From: Herbaspirillum chlorophenolicum
Lineage (GTDB): Bacteria; Pseudomonadota; Gammaproteobacteria; Burkholderiales; Burkholderiaceae_D
NCBI RefSeq assembly: GCF_001189955.1
Contig: NZ_LFLT01000029.1
Location: 1 to 64,000, forward strand
Length of the DNA: 64,000 nucleotides
Direction: 5' to 3'
The notes under the pieces: model-generated
Told to the model about the DNA's origin: nothing
Database searches by the model: none
What the model saw: the letters and a program-made list of their open reading frames with translations, nothing else
Shown here: positions 32,984-43,252 of the stretch, one piece after another
Layout of the letters: each line of letters opens with the position of its first letter
Position numbering within the stretch: position 1 is the stretch's first letter
Translations under genes and position numbers: made by a program

Positions 32984-33150
32984 CAATGCAAGTGCTGCGA
33001 TGGTATCGGCCGAAAATGACAACTCCATGACCGCACCCGCTCATGGGATAAATGTGTCCGCATCTCAAATCGCTTCGAAGATGCCTGGATTATCCCGGGC
33101 GACCTCTCTCCTCTTGTATAATGTGAGGTTTGATCGCAAAAGAAACCGTC

Positions 33151-34255
33151 ATGGAAGCAGAACGCCTCAATTCCCTCCAATCCTTGCTCGACGACCTGGC
33201 CACCCGCGCCACCGAGCTACGGAGGTATCTTTGACTTCGATGTGAAGTCGGAGAAACTCGAACAAGTCAACGCCGAACTGGAAGACCCGAACGTCTGGAA
33301 CGACCAGAAGCGGGCGCAGGACCTCGGCAAGGAAAAGAAATCGCTGGAAGCGATTGTCCATACCCTGATCAAGATCGACGCCGACCTTGGCGACGCCAAG
33401 GATCTCTTCGAGATGGCGCGCGAGGAAAAGGATGAAGACACCATCGCCTCCATCGAAAGCGATGCCGAAGGCCTGAAGAAGCTGGTGGAAGAAATGGAAT
33501 TCCGCCGCATGTTCAGCGGCCAGATGGATGCCAACAACTGCTTCATCGACATCCAGGCCGGCGCCGGCGGCACCGAGGCGCAAGACTGGGCTTCGATGCT
33601 GCTGCGCCAGTACCTGCGCTATTGCGAGCGCAAGGGCTTCAAGGCCGAAATCCTGGAACAGTCCGACGGCGAAGTGGCCGGCATCAAGACCGCCACCATC
33701 AAGGTCGAAGGCGATTACGCCTACGGCTTCCTGCGCACCGAGACCGGCGTGCACCGCCTGGTGCGCAAGTCGCCGTTCGATTCGAGCAACGGCCGCCATA
33801 CCTCGTTTTCGAGCCTGTTCGTCTACCCGGAAGTGGACGAATCCTTCGACATCGAGATCAACCCGGCCGACGTGCGCGTGGATACCTACCGCGCCTCCGG
33901 CGCCGGCGGCCAGCACATCAACAAGACCGACTCCGCTGTGCGCCTGACGCACGCGCCCAGCGGCATCGTCGTGCAATGCCAGAACGACCGCAGCCAGCAC
34001 CGCAACCGTGCCGAAGCGTGGGAAATGCTCAAGTCCAAGCTGTTCGAGCTGGAACTGCGAAAACGCATGAGCGAACAGCAAAAGCTGGAAGACTCCAAGA
34101 CCGACGTTGGCTGGGGCCACCAGATCCGTTCCTATGTGCTGGACCAGTCCCGCATCAAGGACCTGCGCACCAACCATGAAACCGGCAATACCAAAGCGGT
34201 GCTCGACGGCGATCTCGACGACTTCATCGCCGCTTCGCTGAAACAGGGCGTCTGA
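33151..34255 (+). CDS. prfB: Peptide chain release factor 2, programmed +1 frameshift
   Basis: RF2 of 367 residues read in two frames. Frame 1 starts at 33151 and reaches TGA at 33232 after 27 codons; the ribosome slips +1 at CTT TGA C (33229-33235) and continues at GAC (33233) to the stop at 34253. The slip site is preceded by CGGAGG, the Shine-Dalgarno-like stimulator known for RF2 autoregulation. Downstream features are SPF (stop codon recognition, in [10 protein letters not shown]) and the catalytic GGQ ([16 protein letters not shown]). Because the in-frame stop is UGA, RF2 senses its own level. The gene is followed after 75 nt by lysS, a common arrangement. Confidence 0.97.
33229..33235 (+). 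promoter_or_regulatory. RF2 programmed frameshift site (CTTTGAC)
   Basis: The CTT codon is followed by TGA C, and CGGAGG lies six nt upstream. A +1 slip turns Leu-stop into Leu-Asp. It matches the E. coli RF2 site. Confidence 0.97.
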
Positions 34256-34330
34256 CGACGCGTGCCGCGGGGCCCTGCTCCGCGGTGCCGCAACCTCCGA
34301 CCGACCGTTCAACATTCAAGAATTCCAACC

Positions 34331-35872
34331 ATGACCACGCAAAACAACAACGCCGCCCAGCCGGCAGCCGACGAGAACAGCATCATCGCCGAGCGCCGCG
34401 CCAAGCTGGCCGCCATCCGCGAACAAGGCATTGCCTTCCCCAACGATTTCCGTCCGTCCGAGAAGGCATCCGAGCTGCATGCCAAATACGACGGGCTTGA
34501 GAACGAAGCGCTGGAAGCCAATCCGGTGAACGTCTCGGTGGCCGGTCGCATGATGTTGAAGCGGGTCATGGGCAAGGCAGCCTTCGCTACCCTGCAAGAT
34601 GCTTCGGGCGAGCGCGCCGATGGCCGCATCCAGCTCTACGTGACCAAGGACGTGACCGGCGATGAAGCCATGGCCGCCTTCAAGCACTACGACCTGGGCG
34701 ATATCCTGGGCGCCGAAGGCACGCTGTTCAAGACCAAGACCGGCGAATTGTCGATCAAGGTGACCCGCCTCAAGCTGATCACCAAGTCGCTGCGCCCGCT
34801 GCCGGACAAGTTCCACGGCCTGGCCGACCAGGAAATGAAGTACCGCCAGCGCTACGTCGACCTGATCATGAGCGAGGAAACCCGCCGCACCTTCAAGGCG
34901 CGCACCGCCGCCATGTCGTCGATCCGCCGCTTCATGGAAACCAACGGTTTCATGGAAGTGGAAACGCCGATGCTGCACCCGATCCCGGGCGGCGCCGCGG
35001 CCAAGCCGTTCATCACCCACCATAACGCGCTGGACATGCAGATGTTCATGCGCATCGCCCCCGAGCTGTACCTGAAGCGCCTGGTGGTGGGCGGCTTCGA
35101 ACGCGTGTTCGAAATCAACCGCAACTTCCGCAATGAAGGCGTCTCGCCGCGCCACAACCCGGAATTCACGATGATGGAGTTCTACGCCGCCTACGTGGAT
35201 TACCAGTGGCTCATGGGCTTCACCGAACAGGTGATCCGCCAGGCCGCGATCGATGCCCACGGCACCGCTACCCTGACCTACCAGGGCCGCGAACTGGACC
35301 TGTCCAAGCCGTTCGACCGCCTGACCATCACCGGCGCGATCGTGAAGTACGCGCCGCAGTACACCGAGGCGCAACTGGCCGATATCGAGTTCCTGCGCAC
35401 CGAGCTGAAGAAGTTCGGCGTCAAGACTGATCAGGCCCCGCTGGCCGGCGCCGGTATCGGCGCACTGCAGCTGGCGCTGTTCGAAGAAACCGCCGAATCG
35501 CAGTTGTGGAACCCGACCTACATTATCGACTACCCGGTTGAAGTGTCGCCGCTGGCGCGCGCCTCCGACACCGTGCCGGGCATTACCGAGCGCTTCGAGC
35601 TGTTCATCACCGGCCGCGAAATCGCCAACGGTTTCTCCGAGCTGAACGATGCCGAAGACCAGGCCGCGCGCTTCCAGGCGCAAGTGGCCGCCAAGGATGC
35701 CGGCGACGAGGAAGCGATGTACTACGACGCCGACTACATCCGCGCACTGGAATACGGCATGCCGCCTGCCGGCGGCTGCGGCATCGGCATCGACCGCCTG
35801 ATGATGCTGATCACCGACTCGCCCAACATCCGCGACGTGATCCTGTTCCCGCACCTGCGCCGCGAAGACTAA
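34331..35872 (+). CDS. lysS: Lysyl-tRNA synthetase, class II
   Basis: A 513-residue class II LysRS. N-terminal anticodon-binding OB domain (about 75-165, [21 protein letters not shown]), then the catalytic core with motif 2 [20 protein letters not shown] and motif 3 [13 protein letters not shown], and the C-terminal [13 protein letters not shown]. The ATG at 34331 begins [20 protein letters not shown]. It follows prfB on the same strand and is probably co-transcribed. Confidence 0.97.
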   Translation: MTTQNNNAAQPAADENSIIAERRAKLAAIREQGIAFPNDFRPSEKASELHAKYDGLENEALEANPVNVSVAGRMMLKRVMGKAAFATLQDASGERADGRIQLYVTKDVTGDEAMAAFKHYDLGDILGAEGTLFKTKTGELSIKVTRLKLITKSLRPLPDKFHGLADQEMKYRQRYVDLIMSEETRRTFKARTAAMSSIRRFMETNGFMEVETPMLHPIPGGAAAKPFITHHNALDMQMFMRIAPELYLKRLVVGGFERVFEINRNFRNEGVSPRHNPEFTMMEFYAAYVDYQWLMGFTEQVIRQAAIDAHGTATLTYQGRELDLSKPFDRLTITGAIVKYAPQYTEAQLADIEFLRTELKKFGVKTDQAPLAGAGIGALQLALFEETAESQLWNPTYIIDYPVEVSPLARASDTVPGITERFELFITGREIANGFSELNDAEDQAARFQAQVAAKDAGDEEAMYYDADYIRALEYGMPPAGGCGIGIDRLMMLITDSPNIRDVILFPHLRRED

Positions 35873-36188
35873 GTGGCTGCTGGAGCCTGTTGCCGCAGGT
35901 TCCAGGCAACATCCGGCTCTCCTGTGCACTTTTCCGCATCCCGGCTCCGGGATGCGGACCTCCTTCTTCTGTCCCGCCAGCGCAACATTGCCGTTGCAAC
36001 AACACGCACCGGCGAACCGCTGCCAATCCCGCCGCATGCGCCTTCCCTCCTGATCAGCTTGAACGTGGCTAACATCCGCCTTTCCAGTCATTACAAGTTT
36101 TTACAACTGACACACTATCTGGATTTTTTTTAGTGCCGTACCTCGCCATAATCAGCTCCACATCAACAGAACAAATGGAGAGGCCATC
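35873..36188. other. 316-nt region without a gene; hairpin after lysS
   Basis: A perfect 11-bp inverted repeat (CCGCATCCCGG-CT-CCGGGATGCGG, 35934-35957) lies 62 nt after the lysS stop and is followed by a T/C-rich tract, so it may end the prfB-lysS transcript. The AT-rich stretch near 36090-36135 is the likely promoter of the next gene. No coding frame is supported. Confidence 0.5.
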
Positions 36189-36806
36189 ATGGACACTACC
36201 GTTACCAAACAATCATCTTCGAATCGTCTGCACCCGCTGGTCGCCGGTGCAGCGGTTGCCGTCATCCTGGCCAGCCTGGTCGGCGTCGCCGCCATCACCG
36301 GCTTGCTGCCCAGCTCGAACAGCACCAACTCGCCGCAGCAAGTGGCAGCAATGGAACAGCAGTCAAACCAGCCGCAGTCCAATATCCAGCAACAATTGCC
36401 GCCCCAGCCGGCACCAGTCAGGCAAGCCGTAGCAGCCAATGCCCCCGCCCAGGCAGCCCCGGCTCCGGCCATTTGCAATAGCTGCGGTGAAGTGGTCGCT
36501 GTGCGCGCAATACAGCACACACCCAGCACCAGCGGCGTAGGCATTGCCGGCGGCGCCATCGTCGGTGGCCTGCTGGGCAACCAGATCGGCGGCGGTACCG
36601 GCCGTACGCTGGCCACGGTCGCCGGCGCAGTCGGCGGCGGTTACGCCGGCAACGAAGTGGAAAAACGTACCCGTACCACCACCAGCTATGTGGTCGACGT
36701 ACGGATGCAAAACGGCAAGACCCGCAGCTTCCCGCAAACGGCCGACAACTGGCGCGCCGGCGATCAGGTCCGCGTAGTCAACGGCCACCTGGAAGGCCGC
36801 GGCTAA
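36189..36806 (+). CDS. Glycine-zipper 2TM-domain membrane protein
   Basis: A 205-residue protein. A membrane segment at about 17-42 (LVAGAAVAVILASLVGVAAI) anchors it. Gln/Pro-rich linker residues follow, then CNSCG and the glycine zipper GVGIAGGAIVGGLLGNQIGG with VAGAVGGGYAGNEVEK, the SlyB/17-kDa-antigen type. The C-terminal part (YVVDVRMQNGKTRSF, QVRVVNGHLEGRG) is the usual small beta domain. Likely an envelope protein of unknown role. A strong terminator follows at 36836-36866. Confidence 0.85.
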   Translation: MDTTVTKQSSSNRLHPLVAGAAVAVILASLVGVAAITGLLPSSNSTNSPQQVAAMEQQSNQPQSNIQQQLPPQPAPVRQAVAANAPAQAAPAPAICNSCGEVVAVRAIQHTPSTSGVGIAGGAIVGGLLGNQIGGGTGRTLATVAGAVGGGYAGNEVEKRTRTTTSYVVDVRMQNGKTRSFPQTADNWRAGDQVRVVNGHLEGRG

Positions 36807-37221
36807 ACCTGCCACGACAAGACAAACCGCTGTGCAGCCCTTCGATGCAAATCGAAGGGCTTTTTTCATTGGGCCGGGATTTCCGTGTACCAGATGTCAA
36901 CTTCATGACAACACGACTTCCTCCCTGTAAACCTGGAATGGCCTTGTTGCGTTACAAGAAAATAATGCCGCCCGATTCCCGTCGATTGAAACTCCCCCAC
37001 TCAGGAATACTCCTAATAGACGCATCGGAACGATTAACGCTGGCAACATTCAGCCCGGACGGTTAGACTTTTGCAAAAAAGCACGCCCGCGCCACGGGTG
37101 ACCATGGAAATGCATCCAGGAAACATAGAGCGCACGCCAAGCAGCCGCGCCATCCTGCATGCTCGGGGGCGAATGGTTCGCCAGAAAGATTGCCGGCTTG
37201 AATGCCGGCTAATAACGATTT
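36807..37221. other. 415-nt region without a gene
   Basis: It holds the glycine-zipper gene terminator (36836-36866) and near the right end a short inverted repeat, GCCGGC-TTGAAT-GCCGGC (about 37190-37207), just upstream of the hydrolase start, where it could hide a ribosome site. Nothing else is recognised. Confidence 0.45.
36836..36866 (+). terminator. Terminator of the glycine-zipper gene
   Basis: An 11-bp stem (AGCCCTTCGAT with ATCGAAGGGCT) has loop GCAA and a run of six T. Confidence 0.9.
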
Positions 37222-38133
37222 ATGGACTCACCGTCATCCACTGACATCACAGCAGCCATTACCGGCTCACTGGCTGAAGAACGCCACGGCGGCCCGCACA
37301 AAGAGCATGCCGTCATCCTGCTGCACGGCCTGTGCGGTTCCCAGCTCGAACTGGGCTCGATCCCCAAGCAGTTGAAGAAAGTCGGTTGCGCCGTCATTCC
37401 GATGACCATCGACAACTATTCCGCTTCGCTCACCAATCCGCGCGTCTCGCCCAATTGGGAAGACTGGTGTGCCGCCGTCGAAAGCAAGGTGGCGCGCCTG
37501 CGGGAAGAGTTCAAGACAGTTTCCATCTGCGGCCTCAGCATGGGCGCGACACTGGCGCTGGCAGTCGCCTCCCGCAGCAACGAACTGCTGAGCGTGGTCC
37601 TCCTGTCGCCAGTGCTGCAATACGACGGCTGGTCGGTGCCGTGGTACCAGAATCTGCTGAAGGTGGTCTACGACGCCGGCATCCGCAACTGGTCGTACAA
37701 GGAAAGCGAACCCTACGGCATCAAGAATTTCGACATGCGCCGGCGCGTGGCCAACGCCCTGGAAAAGGATGGCGTAGCGGCAGTCGGCGCGGCGTCGATA
37801 CCGGCGCGCCACCTGCGCGCGGCACAGCGGATGATGGCTTATGTGCGCGAGTCGCTGCCGATGGTGCGCGCCAACACGCTCATCATCCACTCCATCGACG
37901 ACGAAACCGCCTCCCCGAAGAATGCGGAAATCATCCTGCAGGCCATTTCCTCGGAGGTACGCAAGGTGATCTGGCTGGGGGACTGCTACCACATCATCAC
38001 CGTCGACAACGAGCGCGAGATCGTGACCAACGAAACAGTGATGTTCATCAAGCGCGGCATCGACCTGCACGGCAACGAGCTGTCGCGCAAGTACCTGGCG
38101 CATTCCTCGCCGCTGAAGGACCGCCGCCAGTAA
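37222..38133 (+). CDS. Alpha/beta-hydrolase, carboxylesterase-like
   Basis: A 303-residue soluble hydrolase of the carboxylesterase/serine aminopeptidase type. Oxyanion-region motif HAVILLHGLCGSQLELGS, nucleophile elbow GLSMGA (Ser), acid in IHSIDDETASP and His in LGDCYHIITVDNE complete the triad. The substrate is not known; short-chain or monoglyceride-type esters are typical for relatives. It starts at an ATG whose upstream region contains a small inverted repeat. The next gene begins about 75 nt downstream. Confidence 0.8.
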   Translation: MDSPSSTDITAAITGSLAEERHGGPHKEHAVILLHGLCGSQLELGSIPKQLKKVGCAVIPMTIDNYSASLTNPRVSPNWEDWCAAVESKVARLREEFKTVSICGLSMGATLALAVASRSNELLSVVLLSPVLQYDGWSVPWYQNLLKVVYDAGIRNWSYKESEPYGIKNFDMRRRVANALEKDGVAAVGAASIPARHLRAAQRMMAYVRESLPMVRANTLIIHSIDDETASPKNAEIILQAISSEVRKVIWLGDCYHIITVDNEREIVTNETVMFIKRGIDLHGNELSRKYLAHSSPLKDRRQ

Positions 38134-38209
38134 GCCGGCGCCCCTGAATGCGGCATCTGCAACAAAAAAGAGCCTGCCCGTAAGTTCTTTGACAGATAAG
38201 TTCCTTAAC

Positions 38210-38761
38210 ATGAGGTCATTGCGCTGCAACGCAATGCAAGAGAAGATGGACCCAATCCGTACTCATTCCAGAGCCGTCATGAGCCTGATCAAACTCAAGA
38301 ATGCAAGGAGCTGGCGCCCGCAAGGCCTCCGTCCGCTCTACATCAGTGTCGCCGGGTTCGTTGTGGCCTTCGGCCTGCGCTATGCCCTCGCCCCCTTTGT
38401 CGACGAAGCGCTGTCGATGCTGTTTTTCGCGGTCAACTGCATCGTCGTCAGCTACCTGGCCGGCTACCTCTATTCGCTGGGGTTGCTGGTCGTCAGCATT
38501 CCCACCGCGATGTTCTTCTTCCGCAAGCCGTTCTACATGATCGACGGCATCAATGACAAAGACATCTTCATGATCATCGTCTACACCGTGATTGTCATGA
38601 CCGCCTCCATCATCATCGAATGGCTGCAGCGCGAGCGCTATGCCGCCGTACTGCAGCAGCGCGTCTCCGAAACCCGCTACCAGTTGCTGATCGAATCGGA
38701 CCAGGCGCGCCGCGCCGAATATGGGAAACAGTTCGAAAGCAGCGCCGCGGCAGAAGGCTGA
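38210..38761 (+). CDS. Small four-helix membrane protein, DUF4118-like
   Basis: About 183 residues with four hydrophobic helices (PLYISVAGFVVAFGLRYALA, then MLFFAVNCIVVSYLAGYL, LGLLVVSIPTAMFFF and FMIIVYTVIVMTASIIIEWL), then a short cytoplasmic coiled tail. The layout resembles the DUF4118 membrane module found before histidine kinases such as KdpD, but no kinase is attached here, so it may be a truncated sensor. The start is uncertain: ATGs at 38210, 38234, 38246 and 38279 are all in frame and none has a strong ribosome site; 38279 (MSLIKLKNARSW) is equally plausible. Confidence 0.6.
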   Translation: MRSLRCNAMQEKMDPIRTHSRAVMSLIKLKNARSWRPQGLRPLYISVAGFVVAFGLRYALAPFVDEALSMLFFAVNCIVVSYLAGYLYSLGLLVVSIPTAMFFFRKPFYMIDGINDKDIFMIIVYTVIVMTASIIIEWLQRERYAAVLQQRVSETRYQLLIESDQARRAEYGKQFESSAAAEG

Positions 38762-38839
38762 CAAGGCCAAGCCAATTCCTCCAACCTGCCGTCCCCTGGC
38801 AAGCGCCGCAATGGCAACTATCGCGCGGCGCACCTTCAA

Positions 38840-40318
38840 TCAACGCGCGGCCTTGCGCAATATCCCTCCCAGCCGCTGGATCAACGGCAAGAACTGGTCT
38901 TCCGACGTATTGCCGTAACCGATCACCAAGCCATTGCTGGACGCCTGCGCGCCTGATGCGGAAAACGACGACAAGGCCCCGATATTCATCCCCACCGCGC
39001 GCGCCGCGGCGCTGATGGCGATATCCCCATACGCTTCCGGCAGCCGCACCGTGAGATGCAGTCCACTGTCGCCGCCCAGCACCTCATGCTCCATCTCCAG
39101 ATGCGCATCCAGCGCCTCCCGCAGCGCCTTCTGGCGCTCCCGGTACAAACGCCGCATGCGCCCCAGGTGCCGCGAGAACTGCCCGCTGGCGATGAATTCC
39201 GCCAATGCCAGTTGCTCCAGGCGATGTCCGCCGCGCAGCAACTCGGCCAACGCCGGATAGGCGCCCTCGCCCGCCGATTCAGGCAGCACCAGGAAGCCGA
39301 TGCGCAAGGCCGGGAACATGGTCTTGCTGAACGTACCCACATACAGCACCGGCGCCTCCGGCAACAGCCCCTGCATGGCAGGTACCGGATGGCCGCGATG
39401 GCGGAATTCGCTGTCGTAATCGTCCTCGATGATCCAGCTTCCGGCCCGATGCGCCTGTTCAATCAGCGACAACCTGCGCGCCAGCGACAGCACGGCGCCG
39501 GTTGGATACTGGTGCGACGGCGTCACATGCACCAGGCGCGCCGGCCGGGTGCGCCACAAGCGCTCGGGGATCACGATGCCCTCACCATCCACCGCCATGC
39601 CCACCGTTTTCAGGTCACCGGCATGGAAGGCCGTACGCACCCCGCCATAGCCGGGATCTTCCATCCAGGCCGTATCGCCGGGATTGGAAAACAGGCGCAC
39701 GCACAGCGACAAGGCGCCCTGCGCGCCCTCGGTCACCACCACCTGCGAGGCCTCGCAACGCACGCCACGCGCCACCCGCAGATATTGCGCGATGGCGGAA
39801 CGTAACGCCGGTTCGCCCAAGGGTTCGCCATAGCCCAACACCAGCGGCGGCGCCCGCCGCAATGCGCGCTCCTGCGCACGCAACCAGGCATTCAAGGGAA
39901 ACCGGCTCAGGGCTGGCATGCCCGGCGTCAACGGCAGGGAGCGGTCGCCCGCATCGCGCGTGAGTGCCATGGTCTGCATACGCCGCGACTGCCCCGGCGT
40001 TGCCCGCATCGCCGACGTTTTGGGCAGCGTCCGCGCAAGCTTGTCCGAACCGCGCGGCAGCAGTGACAACGGTGCCACCCGCGTCCCTTGACGGTCGGCC
40101 AGGGCATACCCTTCGGCAACCAGTTGTTCGTACACCGCCAGCACGGTATTGCGGGAAACCTGCAGCTCCTCGCACAAGGCGCGCGACGAAGGTAGCCGCC
40201 CCCCGGCGGCCAGGCGCCCATCCAGGATGGCTTGCTTGAAGCGCTCCAGCAACTGCTGCTGAAGCGAAGGCGCGCCGGGGCCATCGGCCAGCGAGGAAAA
40301 AAGAAGGGAATCCGTCAT
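38840..40318 (-). CDS. MocR/PdxR-family GntR regulator with aminotransferase domain
   Basis: A 492-residue chimeric regulator. The N-terminal GntR winged helix (about 17-85) has LPSSRALCEELQVSRNTVLA; the rest (about 130-490) is a fold type I aminotransferase with the PLP-binding Lys in GTFSKTMFPALRIGFL. Such proteins bind PLP and often regulate pyridoxal or amino-acid pathways. It is divergent from a GNAT gene with about 125 nt between them. Starts at 40330 (MVCS) and 40318 (MTDS) are possible; the latter is preferred. Confidence 0.88.
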   Translation of the reverse strand: MTDSLLFSSLADGPGAPSLQQQLLERFKQAILDGRLAAGGRLPSSRALCEELQVSRNTVLAVYEQLVAEGYALADRQGTRVAPLSLLPRGSDKLARTLPKTSAMRATPGQSRRMQTMALTRDAGDRSLPLTPGMPALSRFPLNAWLRAQERALRRAPPLVLGYGEPLGEPALRSAIAQYLRVARGVRCEASQVVVTEGAQGALSLCVRLFSNPGDTAWMEDPGYGGVRTAFHAGDLKTVGMAVDGEGIVIPERLWRTRPARLVHVTPSHQYPTGAVLSLARRLSLIEQAHRAGSWIIEDDYDSEFRHRGHPVPAMQGLLPEAPVLYVGTFSKTMFPALRIGFLVLPESAGEGAYPALAELLRGGHRLEQLALAEFIASGQFSRHLGRMRRLYRERQKALREALDAHLEMEHEVLGGDSGLHLTVRLPEAYGDIAISAAARAVGMNIGALSSFSASGAQASSNGLVIGYGNTSEDQFLPLIQRLGGILRKAAR

Positions 40319-40443
40319 TGAGCAAACCACAAGAATCGTGGCTCCATAATATTAGCTAACAGTGGTACTTTTTATGATGCCACGAAACCGCTATCGTTTG
40401 AATCATCCCAACCGCAAGCGTCCATCTCGACGCCAACCATGCC

Positions 40444-41169
40444 ATGAGCAACGACAGCAGCAAAAGCGCCACCACCAACGCCTGGAACCAGCCTATCGGC
40501 TTTCCCATGTCCGACTGGCAGGCACGTCCGCGCCCGCAGCGCATCGTGCATGAAGGCAGCTACTGCCGGCTGGAACCGGTCAGCGCCGAACGCCACGCCG
40601 CCGACCTGTACGAAGCCTATGCCCAAGCGCCAGACGGCAGCGACTGGACCTACATGACGGGCGGCCATTTCCCCGATCCGACCTCCTACCTCCGCCATGC
40701 GCAGCTGCTGGAAAAGAGCGAAGACCCGCTGCATTACGCCGTCATCGACAACGCCAGCGGACGCGTCGTCGGCACCATGTCGCTCATGCGCATTGAACCC
40801 GCGCATGGCGTGATAGAAGTCGGGCATATCGCACTGTCGCGCCAGCTCAAACGCACACGCGTGGCAACCGAGGCGCAATTCCTGCTGATGCGCTACGTAT
40901 TCGACCACCTCGGTTACCGCCGCTATGAATGGAAATGCGATAGCCTCAACGCACCTTCCCGCAATGCAGCTCAGCGGCTGGGATTCAGCTTTGAAGGGAT
41001 TTTCCGGCAGGCCATCGTCTATCGCGGCCGCAACCGCGATACGGCCTGGTTCTCCATCATCGACGGCGAATGGCCAGCGCTGCGCACTGCCTTCGAACGC
41101 TGGCTGTCTCCGGCCAATTTCGACGACCAGGGCAAACAGCGGCAGCCGCTGTCAGCGTTGCGCGCGTGA
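40444..41169 (+). CDS. GNAT-family N-acetyltransferase
   Basis: A 241-residue GNAT acetyltransferase of the RimJ/RimL-like type. Motif A is IALSRQLKRTRVATEAQFLLM, with a preceding strand GVIEVGHI; the C-terminal region has AAQRLGFSFEGIFRQAIVYRG, a typical RimL-like phrase. Substrate unknown. It is divergent from the MocR-type regulator, which may control it, and ends 14 nt before the convergent LysR gene. Confidence 0.87.
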   Translation: MSNDSSKSATTNAWNQPIGFPMSDWQARPRPQRIVHEGSYCRLEPVSAERHAADLYEAYAQAPDGSDWTYMTGGHFPDPTSYLRHAQLLEKSEDPLHYAVIDNASGRVVGTMSLMRIEPAHGVIEVGHIALSRQLKRTRVATEAQFLLMRYVFDHLGYRRYEWKCDSLNAPSRNAAQRLGFSFEGIFRQAIVYRGRNRDTAWFSIIDGEWPALRTAFERWLSPANFDDQGKQRQPLSALRA

Positions 41170-41183
41170 TGCGGCCTCTTCGT

Positions 41184-42083
41184 TCACGCCTGCTTGAGCG
41201 CCCATAACGCATCCAGCATGTACTGCGTGGCCGGTTCAGGCTCGCCGGCCCGATATGCAATCCCCAAAGGGCGCCACAATTTCGGCTTGAGCGGCCGCAT
41301 GGCGATACGTGGATCGGTGGGCGGCACGCCCATTTCCCGCTGGCCCACTTCATGCGGCAGCAATGTGGCGCCATAACCTGCCGCCACCAGGCTTTTCACC
41401 GCATCATTGAAATTGAGCTGGATGCGCGCCGCCGGATGTTCGCCGGCGGCCGCGAACCACTCTGCCGTCAGGCGCGACAGCCGCGTATTGGGCGCATTCA
41501 GGATCAGCGGCTGCGCCGCCAGCCATTGCGGCGTGACCGTACGCGGCGCATCCCATCCGGCCGGGACGAACGCCATGACCGGATCGCGCCGCCACGGCTT
41601 GACCGACAAGCCGTCGACCGCCGCCTGCGGCAGCGCCACCAGGCCGATATCGAGGGTGCCGCCGGACAGCCGCGCCAGGGTCTCTTCCGATGTCAGCACC
41701 ATGACCTGCACATCGATGCCGGGATGGCTCTGCCCCACCATTTCCAGCGCCTGCGGCAACAGGTAGGCAATGGCCCCGGTCGATGCCCCCAGGCGTACCC
41801 GCCCCTCCAGCCCCTGTACCTGGCGCTTGACCTCTTCCAATGCCTGCTCGGCATCGGCCAGCAATTGCCGCGCCCGGGCGACCAGCGTCTCGCCCACGCC
41901 CGAGGGCCGGACCCGGCCGCGCTGGCGCAGCAGCAAGGTCGCGCCGATACGGCTTTCCAGCTCGCTGATGTGCAGGCTCACCGTGGGCGGCGCCAAATGC
42001 AACGCCCGGGCGGCGGCGGCGAAAGAGCCAAGGTCGACAATGGCGACCAGAGTACGCAGGCGATCGAGATTAAGTTCACGCAT
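41184..42083 (-). CDS. LysR-family transcriptional regulator
   Basis: A 299-residue regulator. The N-terminal winged helix-turn-helix (about 1-60, LRTLVAIVDLGSFAAAARAL then APPTVSLHISELESRIGATL) is followed by a periplasmic-binding-protein-like ligand domain (about 90-290). The ligand is unknown. It is divergent from argC (157 nt), so control of argC or autoregulation is possible, but this cannot be decided here. Confidence 0.92.
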   Translation of the reverse strand: MRELNLDRLRTLVAIVDLGSFAAAARALHLAPPTVSLHISELESRIGATLLLRQRGRVRPSGVGETLVARARQLLADAEQALEEVKRQVQGLEGRVRLGASTGAIAYLLPQALEMVGQSHPGIDVQVMVLTSEETLARLSGGTLDIGLVALPQAAVDGLSVKPWRRDPVMAFVPAGWDAPRTVTPQWLAAQPLILNAPNTRLSRLTAEWFAAAGEHPAARIQLNFNDAVKSLVAAGYGATLLPHEVGQREMGVPPTDPRIAMRPLKPKLWRPLGIAYRAGEPEPATQYMLDALWALKQA

Positions 42084-42240
42084 GGTGACTGACGGAAATG
42101 GATTGGATTTAACCGATCATTCAGAAAACCTGAATCATCCCTTTTAAATATTCAACTTTTCCAATTATAGGGTTTATCGCAAGATGACTGCCTGAACCCA
42201 TCTCAACGCGCCGTACCGGCGCACCGACAGGAGAACCACC

Positions 42241-43173
42241 GTGAGCAAGCTTCCGCTGATTTTCATCGACGGCGACCAGGGCACCACCGGCCTGCAAATC
42301 AATGAGCGCCTGCGCGGCCGCACCGACCTGCGCCTGCTGACCTTGCCGTCCGCTGAACGCAAGGATGCACTGCGCCGCGCCGAAGCCATCAACTCGGCCG
42401 ACATCGCCCTGCTGTGCCTGCCGGACGCCGCCGCGCGCGAAGCCGTGTCGCTGATCGACAACCCCAAGGTACGCATCATCGACGCCAGCTCGGCGCATCG
42501 CACCGATCCCCAATGGACCTATGGTTTTCCGGAAATGTCGCCCGACCAATCGGAATACATTGCCAGCGCGCTGCGCGTAACCAACCCCGGCTGCTACCCG
42601 ACCGGCGCCATTGCCCTGCTGCGCCCGCTGGTGCAGGCGGGATTGGTGCCGGCGGATTATCCGCTGGCGATCCATGCGGTATCGGGCTACTCCGGCGGCG
42701 GCCGGGCACAGGTCGAACAATACGAAGGCGCAGACGCCGCCAACGCGGCGCCCTTCGTCACGTACGGCCTGGCGTTGAAGCACAAGCACCCGCCGGAAAT
42801 GCAGTTGCACGCGGGCCTGACGCAGCGCCCGATCTTCGTGCCGTCCTACGGCGCCTTCCGCCAAGGCATCGTCCTGACCATTGCCCTGCATGCGCGCCTG
42901 CTGCCTTCCCATGCCAGCAAGGAAAAACTGCGTGCGGCGCTGGAACGCCACTATGAAGGCGCACGCCACATCAAGGTGTTGACGGCCGAGCAAGGCACCG
43001 CCGCCGAACGCCTCGATCCCACCTTGCACAACAACAGCAACGACATGACGCTGGGCGTATTCGGCAACGATGGCGAAGGCCACATCCTGCTGTGCGCGGT
43101 ATTCGACAACCTGGGCAAGGGTGCATCGGGCGCGGCAGTGCAGAACCTGGACCTGATGCTGCGCGGCATGTGA
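42241..43173 (+). CDS. argC: N-acetyl-gamma-glutamyl-phosphate reductase, type 2
   Basis: A 310-residue NADPH-dependent reductase of arginine synthesis, of the short (type 2) class; the longer type 1 is about 345 residues. The N-terminal Rossmann phrase is [13 protein letters not shown], the active-site Cys118 lies in [10 protein letters not shown], and [10 protein letters not shown] gives the conserved dimer region. It is not next to other arginine genes. A GC hairpin without T-run (43199-43222) separates it from the convergent SnoaL-like gene. Confidence 0.92.
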   Translation: MSKLPLIFIDGDQGTTGLQINERLRGRTDLRLLTLPSAERKDALRRAEAINSADIALLCLPDAAAREAVSLIDNPKVRIIDASSAHRTDPQWTYGFPEMSPDQSEYIASALRVTNPGCYPTGAIALLRPLVQAGLVPADYPLAIHAVSGYSGGGRAQVEQYEGADAANAAPFVTYGLALKHKHPPEMQLHAGLTQRPIFVPSYGAFRQGIVLTIALHARLLPSHASKEKLRAALERHYEGARHIKVLTAEQGTAAERLDPTLHNNSNDMTLGVFGNDGEGHILLCAVFDNLGKGASGAAVQNLDLMLRGM

Positions 43174-43252
43174 GCCGGCACCATCGGAAAGCATGAAAGC
43201 CGGCGGCATGGCTGCCGCCGGCAACGCACAGGAGTGTCGCTACAAAGACCGT

